NCBI RefSeq assembly: GCF_003362725.1
Contig: NZ_QKTV01000003.1
Location: 124,001-188,000 of the forward strand
Reading direction: 5' to 3'
From: Winogradskyella aurantiaca
GTDB lineage: Bacteria > Bacteroidota > Bacteroidia > Flavobacteriales > Flavobacteriaceae
Length of the DNA: 64,000 nucleotides
Shown one piece after another: positions 46,325 through 56,689 of the stretch. The position numbers and the translations under genes were made by a program. Every line of letters starts with the position of its first letter. Position 1 is the first letter of the stretch. Under the pieces are notes generated by a model that saw nothing but the letters and a program-made list of their open reading frames with translations, was not told where the DNA came from and did not search any database.

Positions 46325-47368
46325 GTGACCCAAGCTGTGGATAGTAATTCCTCCAACGACAACCAACCCCTGGTAAGCATTGTCATGGCAGTAAAGGACA
46401 CAGCACCTTATTTACCGGATTGCCTGGACTCCATAATAGCTCAGACTTATACCAATTGGGAACTTATTGCCGTAAATGACCATTCTACCGATAAAACCCC
46501 AGAAATCTTAAATACTTATGCTGCAAAAGACGCTCGTATTCGTGTGTTTAATAGTGACCAGCCCAAGCTTATACCAACCCTTCAAGTAGGCTATCGTGAG
46601 GTAAAGGGTGCTTTGATCAACCGTATGGATTCAGACGATAAAATGCCGGAATACAAACTCGAGGTTATGGTAAACGAATGGCAGAAATATGGAAAAGGCC
46701 ATGTTATCGCTGGGGGTACCCAACATTTTGTAGATGACGGTAATGTTGGTGATGGGTTTTTGAAATATGAAACTTGGTTGAATGAAGTGGCTAGAAGTAA
46801 CACCCACTATCAGGAAATATACCGCGAATGTGTGATTCCTTCCCATTGTTGGTTACTGCATAAAGACGATTTTGACAAGGCCGGTGCCTTTGATCCCATC
46901 GTCTACCCCGAAGATTACGACCTCTGCTTTCGGTTTTACCAACTTGGGCTGAAAGTCATTGGCATTGATGTAATTCTACATTATTGGAGAGACCGCTCTA
47001 ACCGCATATCGCGTACCTGGGACGAATACAAAGACAATCGTTATTTCGAACTTAAGCTTCAATACTTCTACAAACTGGATCGCGATAAAAAACGGCCTTT
47101 AGTTTTGTGGGGTGCAGGAAAAAACGGCAAGGATCTGGCCCAGGGCATCCTGAACTTTGAAAGGGATTTTTATTGGGTATGCGACAACCAACGGAAAATA
47201 GGCAAAGACATTTATGGCCTCCGTATGCATCATTTTGAGTTTGTAATGCAACTGAATCAACCTCAAATCATCATTGCTGTTTCGGCACCGGATGGTAAAA
47301 ATGAGATCAAAAATCTACTGGATAGTTGGAATAAACAACCGGTAATGGATTATTGGTTTTTTTCTTGA
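46325..47368 (+). CDS. GT2 glycosyltransferase with C-terminal Rossmann-like extension
   Basis: A 347-residue protein. Residues 1-250 form a GT-A glycosyltransferase family 2 domain: SIVMAVKDTAPYLPDCLDSI at the start, the metal- and nucleotide-binding RMDSDDK (DxD-like), and the catalytic-base region YPEDYDLCFRF. Residues ~260-347 look like an additional Rossmann-type half-domain with LVLWGAGKNGKDLAQGIL and IIIAVSAPDGKNEI. The start is GTG at 46325. No polysaccharide or lipid carrier genes lie nearby, so the acceptor cannot be inferred. Confidence 0.85.
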   Translation: MTQAVDSNSSNDNQPLVSIVMAVKDTAPYLPDCLDSIIAQTYTNWELIAVNDHSTDKTPEILNTYAAKDARIRVFNSDQPKLIPTLQVGYREVKGALINRMDSDDKMPEYKLEVMVNEWQKYGKGHVIAGGTQHFVDDGNVGDGFLKYETWLNEVARSNTHYQEIYRECVIPSHCWLLHKDDFDKAGAFDPIVYPEDYDLCFRFYQLGLKVIGIDVILHYWRDRSNRISRTWDEYKDNRYFELKLQYFYKLDRDKKRPLVLWGAGKNGKDLAQGILNFERDFYWVCDNQRKIGKDIYGLRMHHFEFVMQLNQPQIIIAVSAPDGKNEIKNLLDSWNKQPVMDYWFFS

Positions 47369-47481
47369 GTTCTTATTTACAATGCCTAGACCTTTGAAAC
47401 TTGAGTTTCATTTGATGCTTTTCATTCCAACACATTATTAAAGACATATTTTTTGTAATTTCCTGATCTAACAAAAAACCT

Positions 47482-48453
47482 ATGACAAGAAAACTACTAA
47501 CTGCACTGATAATCATTCTAGGCATAAACTCTTATGGACAATCCAGTTTAAATCTGGGTTCCGACGTCTGGCCTCCTTTCACCAATGAGGGTTCTGAACG
47601 AAGCATCGCCTTTGATATCGTAAAGGAAGGTCTGGCCAGAAACAGTGTTGGTATGCAAGCCCAGCTATTAGGATTTAAAGAGGTGCTCTCTGGTATTGAG
47701 GAAGGTAACTTTGACGGTTCAGCAGCACTTTGGAAAACAGAAGAGCGCGAGGAAATAATGATATTTTCTGAGCCGTATTTAGAGAACCGTTTGATTTTGG
47801 TTGGTCTTAAGGGAACTGAAGTCAATTACCAAAGTATTGAGGAGTTAAAGAATCAAAGATTAGGTGTGGTAGCCAATTATGCTTACGAAGCAGATCTTTT
47901 AAATGCAGATAATGTACAATTGGTGTATGGAAAAAGTGATCAGGACAATCTTGAGAAACTATTTGATAATAAGATCGATTTTATGTTGGTTGATGAGCTT
48001 CTTATTCAGTATTTGCTCAAGTACCAATACAATGATGTTCAGACTTATTTGAACATTGCAGAGCAAGCCTTCCAGACTCAGAAACTATACCTTGCGCTAC
48101 GGAAAGATGTACCAAACGCCCAAAGCATTATAGATGGATTTAATACCTCAATTAAAGAAATGATGCTAGACGGAACCTATAACCGTATTTTGGACTTAGA
48201 TATTTTACAGTTAGACGTTAACGGCGACGGTGTTGTGGAACTAATTTTTAATGGAAAAAACCTAAGTGAAGATGCCTCTGAAAAATCCTATAGCATTTTC
48301 TATTACGATCGGTCCGACAAGAAACGTACGCAATATTACATGAATGGAAAAAGCTATACGAGCATCAATCTTATGAAGAAAAATATTGGCGAGGTGGAAT
48401 CCATTAGAGCAGACAATGCCAATTACGATTCAGGCTTGAAAATCAAGTTTTAA
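47482..48453 (+). CDS. Family 3 solute-binding protein with C-terminal extension
   Basis: A 323-residue exported protein (signal MTRKLLTALIIILGINSYGQ) with a periplasmic binding fold typical of amino-acid or nickel-type family 3 binding proteins: WPPFTNEG, FDIVKEGL, and the second-lobe entry RLGVVANYAYEADLL. After residue 240 a segment with DVNGDGVVEL (245-254) resembles a calcium-binding loop and leads into ~70 residues not in ordinary binding proteins. No permease or ATPase gene is adjacent, so it may act as a sensor or enzyme rather than a transporter subunit. Confidence 0.8.
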   Translation: MTRKLLTALIIILGINSYGQSSLNLGSDVWPPFTNEGSERSIAFDIVKEGLARNSVGMQAQLLGFKEVLSGIEEGNFDGSAALWKTEEREEIMIFSEPYLENRLILVGLKGTEVNYQSIEELKNQRLGVVANYAYEADLLNADNVQLVYGKSDQDNLEKLFDNKIDFMLVDELLIQYLLKYQYNDVQTYLNIAEQAFQTQKLYLALRKDVPNAQSIIDGFNTSIKEMMLDGTYNRILDLDILQLDVNGDGVVELIFNGKNLSEDASEKSYSIFYYDRSDKKRTQYYMNGKSYTSINLMKKNIGEVESIRADNANYDSGLKIKF

Positions 48454-48457
48454 GAGT

Positions 48458-50512
48458 CTATTCCGGATACTCGATCCTGAGGTGGTAAATATTTGCCAGT
48501 TTACGTTTCAAAACCTTTTTAATAGATTGAATTTCTTTAAAGGTAATATTGGCATTTAAAAACTGACCCGTTTCCATTTGTTTGGAAATGATGTTTTCAA
48601 CAAAGTCATTAATCTTACTCGTTGTTGGTTCTTTTAAGCTTTTGGAGGCAGCCTCTACACTATCGCACATCATTAAAATGGCAGTTTCTTTACTAAATGG
48701 TTTCGGTCCTGGGTATTGAAATAAATTTGAGTCTATATCTGTTTTCTTCTCTAGCTCTTTCTGGTAAAAGTAGTGGACCATAGAGGTTCCATGATGGGTA
48801 CGTATAAAATCAATCACCCTGTCAGGCAGGTTGTTCTTTTTAGCAATTTCTATCCCTTTAATAACATGATCAATAATTATTCGAGCGCTTTCCTTAGGAG
48901 ATAGTTCGTCATGGGGATTAATTCCAGTAGACTGATTTTCGGTAAAATAAGTAGGGTTATCCATCTTACCAATATCATGGTAAAGAGCCCCTACCCTTAT
49001 AAGCATTGAATTGGCTCCAATTTCATTGGCAGAAGCTTCTGCTAAATTGGCGACATTTAAGGAATGATGAAACGTACCCGGAGCTTCATTAGACAAACGT
49101 TTCAACAATTTGGTATTGGTATCTGATAGCTCTAATAGGGACACATCGGATACCAGCCCAAAAGCTTTTTCATAAATATAGATCAAGGGTTGTACAAACA
49201 AGGTTGCTACACCACCTAACAAGAATAATCCAAAGGTTTCCCATTTAAGAGAGGTAATCTGCCCTTCGTGAATCACGAAAAAGGCAAAGTATGCCAAAAT
49301 GTACACAAGGGTGATTTGACCAACTGAAATAAACAGATTAGCTCGCTTGTATAATTCGGACACCGTTAGAATAGTAACAATACCTGCAATGATCTGTAAG
49401 AACATGTACTCATAACTATTGGGCACAATAAAGCCCAATAGTAAAACCGTCAATACATGTGTAAACAAACCTAAACGTGCATCAAAAAATGCTTTGAGTA
49501 CCAAGGGTAAAATACATAGGGGAACTACATAAATGTATTGTGAATTAAAGCGTACCACCACAATAGTAAGTCCAATCATCACTAAAATATTAAAGAATAT
49601 AAATGTGACTTTGGTATTATTGAGAAACACTTCTTCTCTGTATTTTCTAAGGAATAATAACAGCATTAATAAGGCCAACGCCACTAGCAACGTGTAGGCA
49701 AGCAATACCCAATTGTAATTGGCGGTATTCCAATCTTGTGATTCATATTCCAGACGAAGGGACTCCAGTATCTGGTACTGCTCCTCTTCTATCACCTTTC
49801 CTTTTGAAATAATTAGAGTTCCTGTTTCAATACTGCCTCTTGTTGGAGATATCTTTGAGATTGACTCTTGAAGTGCAGAATCCGTTAATACTTTATTGAC
49901 TTTTAGATTCGGTTCTATAATATTAAAAAAGAGCGATAAAAAGGCTGCCCGATACTGGGTCAGATTCTCATCATCTACTCGTTTCTCAAGAATGCCTCTA
50001 AAATTATTTAGACTTCTAAGGTTTTCAAATACCGTTTTTGCAATTTGAGTTTGTTCAGAAAGAATAATGACCGGATGCTGGGGCTCGTAACTTAAAGCTG
50101 TTTCTAAAAGTCCATATTTATAAAGATCATCCAATATGGTTGTACCCAACTTATACAGGGTCCGTATCTCTGGCACTTGCTCAGCTATGGAATCCTGAAA
50201 GGTCTCATTAAAACCCAAGTCATAATTTTCGAAAACTCTTGTTTTAACCGTATTATCCAAATCGAAAAAAACAGAACTTGATTCTTCTATGAATGCAGTT
50301 TCCTCTTGTATTTCTGATGGGGATTTAACTATAGCAAAGTCAAAGGGGGCATACAAATTTTCGGACTGCCATGGTTTTCCTTTTTCAAAACTGTAGCGGA
50401 ACTTACCGGTTTTAGGAAAGATGTAAACAATAACCAGTGTGGTAGACAACAACAGTAAAATCTTGTAAATCAAGGGCTGATTTGAATACCATCTATTAAC
50501 AAATTCGCTCAT
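48458..50512 (-). CDS. 7TM-HD protein, PgpH-like c-di-AMP phosphodiesterase candidate
   Basis: A 684-residue membrane protein starting at the ATG at 50512 (MSEFVNRWY); a TTG at 50521 is less likely. It has an N-terminal signal anchor, an extracytoplasmic 7TMR-HDED-type domain, about seven membrane helices and a C-terminal HD domain with HHSLNVANLAEA and ALYHDIGKMDNP. Later HH and D residues of the HD site are in RTHHGT. PgpH homologues hydrolyse c-di-AMP to pApA. The enzyme activity is known for the family and inferred here. Confidence 0.88.
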   Translation of the reverse strand: MSEFVNRWYSNQPLIYKILLLLSTTLVIVYIFPKTGKFRYSFEKGKPWQSENLYAPFDFAIVKSPSEIQEETAFIEESSSVFFDLDNTVKTRVFENYDLGFNETFQDSIAEQVPEIRTLYKLGTTILDDLYKYGLLETALSYEPQHPVIILSEQTQIAKTVFENLRSLNNFRGILEKRVDDENLTQYRAAFLSLFFNIIEPNLKVNKVLTDSALQESISKISPTRGSIETGTLIISKGKVIEEEQYQILESLRLEYESQDWNTANYNWVLLAYTLLVALALLMLLLFLRKYREEVFLNNTKVTFIFFNILVMIGLTIVVVRFNSQYIYVVPLCILPLVLKAFFDARLGLFTHVLTVLLLGFIVPNSYEYMFLQIIAGIVTILTVSELYKRANLFISVGQITLVYILAYFAFFVIHEGQITSLKWETFGLFLLGGVATLFVQPLIYIYEKAFGLVSDVSLLELSDTNTKLLKRLSNEAPGTFHHSLNVANLAEASANEIGANSMLIRVGALYHDIGKMDNPTYFTENQSTGINPHDELSPKESARIIIDHVIKGIEIAKKNNLPDRVIDFIRTHHGTSMVHYFYQKELEKKTDIDSNLFQYPGPKPFSKETAILMMCDSVEAASKSLKEPTTSKINDFVENIISKQMETGQFLNANITFKEIQSIKKVLKRKLANIYHLRIEYPE

Positions 50513-50565
50513 GTAATTCAAATGTAATAAATAATAAATATTGGATTGGTATTCTTTTTAAAACG

Positions 50566-50595
50566 TTCAGAATTCTCTTGAAATCACTAATTTTG
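50566..50595 (+). promoter_or_regulatory. Promoter of the thiolase gene
   Basis: TAATTTTG at 50588-50595 matches the -7 consensus. TTC at 50566-50568, 19 bases before it, is one base off the TTG -33 element. It sits 26 bases before the start. Confidence 0.55.
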
Positions 50596-50621
50596 CACGA
50601 GCAAATTTAAATTAACAAATA

Positions 50622-51797
50622 ATGTCAAAAGAGGTTGTAATTGTATCTGCCGTAAGAACTCCTATTGGAAGTTTTATGGGTAGTTTATCCACTGTTCCTG
50701 CACCCAGACTTGGGGCTGCAGCAATTAAAGGAGCCTTAAATAAAATAAACTTAGATCCATCTCAGGTAGACGAAGTACTAATGGGTAATGTGGTGCAGGC
50801 CGGCACTGGTCAGGCACCTGCCAGACAAGCAGCCATTTATGCGGGTATTCCAGACAGTGTGCCTTGTACTACTGTTAATAAGGTATGTTCTTCTGGAATG
50901 AAAGCTGTTATGCAAGGGGCTCAGGCCATTGCTCTAGGAGATGCTGATATTGTAGTCGCTGGAGGTATGGAAAATATGAGTCTTATTCCTCATTACTATC
51001 ATGCCCGAACTGCCGCTAAATTTGGTGGAGTAACGATGGAAGATGGTATGCAAAAAGATGGTTTGGTAGATGCCTACCAAAAAGAAGCAATGGGTGTTTG
51101 TGCTGATGCCTGTGCTGTTGAATACGACTTCAGCAGAGAAGATCAGGACGCCTTCGCCGTACAATCTTATAACAGATCTGCTGCTGCTTGGGATTCTGGA
51201 AAATTTAATAATGAAGTTGTTCCTGTTGAAGTTCCTCAGCGACGTGGTGAGCCCATCGTAGTTTCAAAAGATCAGGAATATACCAATGTGAAGATGGAAA
51301 AGATTCCAAATCTTAGACCCGCCTTTACTAAAGATGGTACGGTTACAGCAGCAAATGCTTCAACCATAAATGACGGAGCGGCAGCCTTAATCTTAATGAG
51401 CAAGGATAAAGCAGAAGAACTAAACTTAACTCCTTTGGCAACCATCAAGAGTTATGCTGATGCTGCTCAGGAACCTGAATGGTTTACTACAGCTCCAGCC
51501 AAAGCCCTACCAAAAGCTCTTGCCAAGGCCAATGTAGCAATTGAAGATGTGGATTACTTTGAGTTTAATGAAGCATTCTCTGTTGTAGGTCTTGCCAACA
51601 TGAAAATTTTAGGTCTAACTGAAGCTAACGTGAATGTTAATGGTGGAGCGGTTTCATTAGGACATCCGCTAGGTTGTTCAGGAGCTAGAATTCTTGTTAC
51701 ACTTTTAGGTGTACTTGAACAAAATAATGCTAAATTGGGCGCAGCAGCAATATGTAATGGTGGTGGCGGTGCTTCTGCCATGGTATTAGAACGATAG
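50622..51797 (+). CDS. Acetyl-CoA acetyltransferase (thiolase)
   Basis: A 391-residue type II thiolase that condenses two acetyl-CoA or cleaves acetoacetyl-CoA. The nucleophile Cys89 sits in VNKVCSSGMKAV, and GHPLGCSGARI and CNGGGGASAM hold the remaining catalytic His/Cys residues. The length is that of biosynthetic thiolases (AtoB/PhaA-like), but fatty-acid or amino-acid degradation is equally possible. The NlpC/P60 gene follows by ten bases on the same transcript. Confidence 0.93.
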   Translation: MSKEVVIVSAVRTPIGSFMGSLSTVPAPRLGAAAIKGALNKINLDPSQVDEVLMGNVVQAGTGQAPARQAAIYAGIPDSVPCTTVNKVCSSGMKAVMQGAQAIALGDADIVVAGGMENMSLIPHYYHARTAAKFGGVTMEDGMQKDGLVDAYQKEAMGVCADACAVEYDFSREDQDAFAVQSYNRSAAAWDSGKFNNEVVPVEVPQRRGEPIVVSKDQEYTNVKMEKIPNLRPAFTKDGTVTAANASTINDGAAALILMSKDKAEELNLTPLATIKSYADAAQEPEWFTTAPAKALPKALAKANVAIEDVDYFEFNEAFSVVGLANMKILGLTEANVNVNGGAVSLGHPLGCSGARILVTLLGVLEQNNAKLGAAAICNGGGGASAMVLER

Positions 51798-51807
51798 ACA
51801 ACAGTAT

Positions 51808-52560
51808 ATGCAATATGGCATTTGCAATCTTGGTATTGTACCATTGAGATTTGAACCATCTGACGCTAGTGAGATGGTTTCTCAAGTTTTATACGGTACA
51901 CATTTCAAAGTTTTAGATAAACGTAAGAAATGGAGCCGTATACGCATTGCATTTGACAAGTATGAAGGCTGGGTAGATAACAAACAGTTTATCTTTATTG
52001 ACGAGGAAGTCTATAAAAATCTACCATCCAAACCCAATTACTTAGTCCGCGATATCATGGACTTTGTATCCAACGACAAAGGTCAGCTGATGCCCATTCC
52101 ATTAGGTTCATGTCTGGACCACCTGGACATTCTAAATCATTCTTATGAAGGTGATCCTATTGCTACAAAAGAAAGCAGGGACAACATTTTGTCAACGGCA
52201 CTACTCTATATGAATACCTCCTATCTCTGGGGTGGCATGACCCCTTTTGGGATTGATTGTTCTGGTTTTACTCAAATGGTATATAGACTTAATGGATTTC
52301 AGTTAAGCAGAGATGCCTCTCAACAGGCAGAACAAGGTGAACCATTAAGTTTTATTGAAGAGAGCCAACCTGGAGATCTCGCCTTTTTTGATAATGCAGA
52401 AGGCAACATCATACATGTAGGCATTATTATGGAAGATCATCATATCATCCATGCCCATGGGAAGGTGCGCATCGATAGAATTGACCATTCTGGAATTTAT
52501 AATGTGGACACCAATCAGCATACCCATAAACTTAGGGTTATCAAAAAGATAATAACATAA
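51808..52560 (+). CDS. C40 family (NlpC/P60) cell-wall hydrolase with SH3-like domain
   Basis: A 250-residue protein. Residues 1-65 resemble a bacterial SH3 domain (GTHFKVLDKRKKWSRIRI, YEGWVDNKQF). The catalytic domain has Cys151 in GIDCSGFTQMVYRL and His203 in IIHVGII, with a third polar residue in HAHG. Such enzymes cut gamma-D-Glu-diaminopimelate bonds in peptidoglycan stem peptides. No signal peptide is evident, so either it acts in recycling in the cytoplasm or is exported another way. Confidence 0.9.
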   Translation: MQYGICNLGIVPLRFEPSDASEMVSQVLYGTHFKVLDKRKKWSRIRIAFDKYEGWVDNKQFIFIDEEVYKNLPSKPNYLVRDIMDFVSNDKGQLMPIPLGSCLDHLDILNHSYEGDPIATKESRDNILSTALLYMNTSYLWGGMTPFGIDCSGFTQMVYRLNGFQLSRDASQQAEQGEPLSFIEESQPGDLAFFDNAEGNIIHVGIIMEDHHIIHAHGKVRIDRIDHSGIYNVDTNQHTHKLRVIKKIIT

Positions 52561-52590
52561 AAAAAAGCGACCGCATGGTCGCTTTTTTTT
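52561..52590. terminator. Bidirectional terminator between C40 and TPR genes
   Basis: AAGCGACC pairs with GGTCGCTT around GCAT, with A-runs on the left and T-runs on the right. It serves the convergent genes from both sides. Confidence 0.9.
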
Positions 52591-52609
52591 ATGTTATTGA
52601 AAGTTGTTA

Positions 52610-53887
52610 TTAATTACCTGCAGCAGCTTCCATTTCAGCTACTCTAGTTTTCATGGCTTTCATTTTTTCAGTTTCACCAAGAACTCCATAAATATTTACA
52701 AGCGTCTGAGCTGCATTAATATTAGTTTTATTGAGCTCTAAGGACTTTTCAAGATATGGAATAGCCGACTTATATAGATTAGAACGCTCATCTTTTAATT
52801 CGTCATATCGTCTATTATCCGCAGAACTGGTTCCAAGACCATTCATCTCTTCAACAATTGCCTCCTCACCAGCTAGTATAACTACCGCCATATTTGTATA
52901 GGCATCACCATAATTAGGATTGAGTTCGATCGCTCTTTTATAATAGGCTTCTGCCGCTTTAGCATCACCACCTTCAGCTGCCAAAACTCCTAAATTATAT
53001 TGTAATTCAGCATTGTTTGGATCTTGTTTAGTAGCCTCTTCCATCAAGGTTTTGAACTTTTCTTTATCCCCCATTTTCAGATGGACATTCGCTTCAGAAA
53101 GTAATAAGCCTAGATCGTCTGGATTCTCTCTTCGCGCTTCAGACATAGCTGCAAGTGCCTCATCATTTTTCCCCTGAGCAACATAAATCAAAGCAATGTT
53201 TTTAACAATCTCACCTCGCTTTGAAGTAGACATTGCGTCTCTTGGGTTATTATATTCCTTTGACTTTAGCATGAAGTCTCTACTTCTTTCGTCATTGAAC
53301 ACTTCTTCTTGACCGCTAGCTACATTAGTAGCGTAATAGTTCATTTGAATTCCAGTGAATCCAAGATCAACTAACTCATTGTAGTACTTCAATGAGGTAT
53401 CATAATCCCCACCGTTTACAGCATAAGAAGCTGCGTAATAAAGCATTGTGGTATCAGATGGTTTGATACGATAAATTTGTTCGAAGCGTTTAGCGGCTGT
53501 CTTATTATCGTTCTGATCAATCGCTGATTGCGCTTCTCTAGAGTACTCAGCATACATACCATCCGTTAATTCTGTAATCTCGTCCTGGTACTTGGAATTC
53601 CCTTTTTTCATTTCCTCAATTTGAGCTAATGCTTCTAGGGATTTCATAAGGTCAGCATCTGTACAAGTACCACCAGCATATAAAGCAGTAGCTTTTAGGT
53701 ACAAATATTTCTCTTTTGTTTTGTCATCCATACTCCCTTCGAGAGGTTGAGCAGCCTGAAGTGCCGCTTTCGCCGCAGCATAGTCTTCTTTTTTAATGGC
53801 CTTTTCTAAAGCCTTAACCTCATTCTTCTGTGCAAGAGCACCAAATGATATAACTAATGCACATAAAATCGTGACTAACTTTTTCAT
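52610..53887 (-). CDS. Exported tetratricopeptide repeat protein
   Basis: A 425-residue protein starting at the ATG at 53887, which begins a signal peptide (MKKLVTILCALVISFGALAQ). Four to six TPR units are recognisable, for example YNLGVLAAEGGDAKAAEAYYKRA and NLGVL/PNYGDAYTNMAVV-type helices. The repeats make a scaffold for protein-protein contacts. Its position is just after gyrA on the same strand, 28 bases away. Envelope location is inferred from the signal; partners are unknown. Confidence 0.87.
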   Translation of the reverse strand: MKKLVTILCALVISFGALAQKNEVKALEKAIKKEDYAAAKAALQAAQPLEGSMDDKTKEKYLYLKATALYAGGTCTDADLMKSLEALAQIEEMKKGNSKYQDEITELTDGMYAEYSREAQSAIDQNDNKTAAKRFEQIYRIKPSDTTMLYYAASYAVNGGDYDTSLKYYNELVDLGFTGIQMNYYATNVASGQEEVFNDERSRDFMLKSKEYNNPRDAMSTSKRGEIVKNIALIYVAQGKNDEALAAMSEARRENPDDLGLLLSEANVHLKMGDKEKFKTLMEEATKQDPNNAELQYNLGVLAAEGGDAKAAEAYYKRAIELNPNYGDAYTNMAVVILAGEEAIVEEMNGLGTSSADNRRYDELKDERSNLYKSAIPYLEKSLELNKTNINAAQTLVNIYGVLGETEKMKAMKTRVAEMEAAAGN

Positions 53888-53915
53888 TTTTATTATCAAT
53901 TTGTTGTTATTCTAG

Positions 53916-56429
53916 TTATTCCTTATCAAGAGTTGTGCCATCAGCTTCCGATTCACCAGCTTCAGCATCTAGTTGTTCGGCCTCAGCATCCTCATCCTTC
54001 ATTACCTTTGCAACTGCTGCAATTGAGTCTGACCCCTTTAAATTGATCAGCTTAACTCCTTGCGTAGCACGACCCATTACTCTTAAATTGTCAATCTCCA
54101 TTCTAATGGCGATTCCCGACTTATTTATGATCATTAGATCATCCTCGTCGGTGACATTTTTTATGGCGACTAAGTTACCGGTTTTTTCTGTAATAGAGAT
54201 GGTTTTAACGCCTTTTCCACCTCTATTAGTGATTCTATAATCCTCAAGGCTGGAACGCTTTCCGTAACCATTTTCGGAAACTACAAGGATGTTGCTTTCC
54301 ATGTCATTGACAGCTACCATTCCAATCACCTCATCAGCATCACTTGCCAGGGTAATTCCACGAACTCCAGACGCGTTTCTACCCATAGGTCTTGTTTTGG
54401 CTTCTTCAAAACGTATAGCTTTACCCGACTTAAGCGCTAACATGACCTGACTCTCACCTGTAGTTAGTTTAGCTTCTAACAATTCATCTTCTTCACGAAT
54501 GGTTATTGCATTGATACCATTAGTTCTAGGTCTTGAATATTGTTCCAAGGATGTTTTCTTCACTTGACCCTTTTTAGTAGCCATTATAACGTAGTGATTG
54601 TTTACATAATCCTCATCTTTGAGATCCTGAGTACAGATGAATGCTTTTACTTTATCGTCCTGCTCAATATTGATCAGATTTTGAATAGCCCTGCCTTTGG
54701 AGGTCTTGCTTCCTTCTGGTATTTCATATACACGCATCCAGAAACACTTCCCTTTTTGTGTAAAGAACAGCATGTACTGGTGGTTGGTTCCCACGAATAA
54801 ATGTTCCAAGAAATCTTCATTACGCGTCGTTGACGCCTTTTGACCTACTCCGCCTCTATTTTGTGTTTTGTATTCTGTAAGCGATGTACGTTTGATATAG
54901 CCGGCATGTGAGATGGTAATTACCACTTTCTCGTTAGGGATCATATCTTCAATACTCAAGTCACCACCAGCATACTCAATTGCTGAACGACGCTCATCAC
55001 CATATTTGGACTTGACTTCAAGAAGTTCGTCTTTAATGATGGTCATTCGACGCTCTTTCTTATCCAAGATATCTTTAAGATCCTCTATAGTCTTTAATAA
55101 TTCATCATACTCAGCTCTTAATTTATCTTGTTCAAGACCTGTTAACTGACGCAAGCGCATTTCTACAATCGCCTTGGCTTGAATTTCAGTGAGTTCAAAA
55201 CGGTCAATTAATTTCTGACGTGCTTCATCTGCGTTTGCAGAGGCCCTGATTAAAGCAATAACCTCATCGATATTATCGGAAGCTATAATGAGCCCTTCCA
55301 AGATATGAGCACGTTCCTCAGCCTTACGTAATTCATATTTAGTACGTCTTACCACTACATCATGGCGGTGCTCAACGAAATAATGAATAAGATCCTTCAG
55401 GTTTAAGAGCTGCGGACGCCCTCCTACTAATGCAATATTGTTTACACTGAACGATGATTGCAGTGCTGTATACTTATATAACTTGTTAAGAACAATGTTT
55501 GGGATAGCATCACGCTTTAATACATATACAATACGCATCCCATTTCTATCGGACTCATCACGTATTGCCGAAATACCATCTAACTTCTTATCATTGATAA
55601 GGTCAGCCGTTTTCTTAATCATATCAGCCTTATTGACTTGATATGGAATTTCAGTTACAATTATGCACTCACGACCCTGCACCTCCTCGACATTGGCCTT
55701 TCCTCTAAGAACAATACGTCCACGTCCAGTTTCAAAGGCTTCTTTTACTCCATCATAGCCATAGATAATTCCACCAGTCGGAAAATCCGGGGCTTTAATA
55801 TGCGACATTAAGCCATCTATCTCAATGGAAGGATCATCAATGTAGGCAACGGTACCATCCACTACTTCACTCAAATTATGAGGCGGCATGTTGGTGGCCA
55901 TACCTACTGCAATACCAGCAGCTCCATTAACTAATAAACTTGGGATTCTAGTTGGAAGAACCGTTGGTTCATGAAGCGTATCATCAAAGTTTAATTTATG
56001 ATCTACCGTATCCTTGTCAATATCAGCCAACATATCCTCAGATATCTTGCGCATTCTGGCTTCGGTATAACGCATGGCTGCAGGACTATCACCATCGATG
56101 GAACCAAAGTTACCCTGACCATCAATCAACATGTAACGCAAACTCCACTCCTGAGCCATACGTACCATTGTATCATATACAGAGGTATCCCCATGTGGGT
56201 GGTATTTACCAAGAACCTCACCAACAATTCTCGCCGATTTCTTATGCGCCGTATTGGCTCTTACACCAAGCTCATGCATACCATAGAGTACTCTTCTGTG
56301 AACTGGTTTTAAACCATCTCTGACATCTGGTAATGCACGTGACACAATGACCGACATTGAATAGTCAATGTAGGCTGACTTCATTTCGTCTTCAATATTG
56401 ATTGGGATTAGTTTTTCGCCTTCCGCCAT
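53916..56429 (-). CDS. gyrA: DNA gyrase subunit A
   Basis: Introduces negative supercoils with GyrB. An 837-residue protein with catalytic Tyr121 in AAMRYTEAR and the winged-helix segment [13 protein letters not shown]. The C-terminal beta-pinwheel contains GyrA-box-like QNRGGVG and TNRGGKG motifs. Residue 82, which corresponds to E. coli Ser83 (quinolone region), is Thr here. The acidic tail ([19 protein letters not shown]) is family-typical. Confidence 0.97.
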   Translation of the reverse strand: MAEGEKLIPINIEDEMKSAYIDYSMSVIVSRALPDVRDGLKPVHRRVLYGMHELGVRANTAHKKSARIVGEVLGKYHPHGDTSVYDTMVRMAQEWSLRYMLIDGQGNFGSIDGDSPAAMRYTEARMRKISEDMLADIDKDTVDHKLNFDDTLHEPTVLPTRIPSLLVNGAAGIAVGMATNMPPHNLSEVVDGTVAYIDDPSIEIDGLMSHIKAPDFPTGGIIYGYDGVKEAFETGRGRIVLRGKANVEEVQGRECIIVTEIPYQVNKADMIKKTADLINDKKLDGISAIRDESDRNGMRIVYVLKRDAIPNIVLNKLYKYTALQSSFSVNNIALVGGRPQLLNLKDLIHYFVEHRHDVVVRRTKYELRKAEERAHILEGLIIASDNIDEVIALIRASANADEARQKLIDRFELTEIQAKAIVEMRLRQLTGLEQDKLRAEYDELLKTIEDLKDILDKKERRMTIIKDELLEVKSKYGDERRSAIEYAGGDLSIEDMIPNEKVVITISHAGYIKRTSLTEYKTQNRGGVGQKASTTRNEDFLEHLFVGTNHQYMLFFTQKGKCFWMRVYEIPEGSKTSKGRAIQNLINIEQDDKVKAFICTQDLKDEDYVNNHYVIMATKKGQVKKTSLEQYSRPRTNGINAITIREEDELLEAKLTTGESQVMLALKSGKAIRFEEAKTRPMGRNASGVRGITLASDADEVIGMVAVNDMESNILVVSENGYGKRSSLEDYRITNRGGKGVKTISITEKTGNLVAIKNVTDEDDLMIINKSGIAIRMEIDNLRVMGRATQGVKLINLKGSDSIAAVAKVMKDEDAEAEQLDAEAGESEADGTTLDKE

Positions 56430-56676
56430 ATTAAAAAAGTTAGGATTTTAACAAGTTATTCATAACGCGCTAATATAAGTAAAATACCAGCCTTGAAGGG
56501 GTTTTTAGAGCTTTAAAACAGTACTTTTTATTAACAAATTTCAGGGGTCTTTTGGTTAATAAGTATATAGTCAATCCCTTTGATTTAACAATGCTTTTTC
56601 GTCTATTCGTTAAGGATGCTTTAAATAGGGTATAGTTTTTGAACTATCTACCTTGATTTTATTATTTTTAATGCAG

Positions 56677-56683
56677 AAAGGAG
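56677..56683 (+). promoter_or_regulatory. Strong Shine-Dalgarno of clpC
   Basis: AAAGGAG lies six bases before the ATG at 56690. Strong ribosome-binding sites are uncommon in this window, so this one fixes the start. Confidence 0.8.
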
Positions 56684-56689
56684 TTCAAA

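Noticed and set aside
55952-56323. Plus-strand ORFs of 123 and 104 residues inside gyrA
   Set aside because: They are shadows of gyrA in antisense frames with no family resemblance and no ribosome-binding site.
56430-56689. Riboswitch or CIRCE-type element before clpC
   Set aside because: No conserved aptamer and no CIRCE inverted repeat was seen; only a strong ribosome-binding site.
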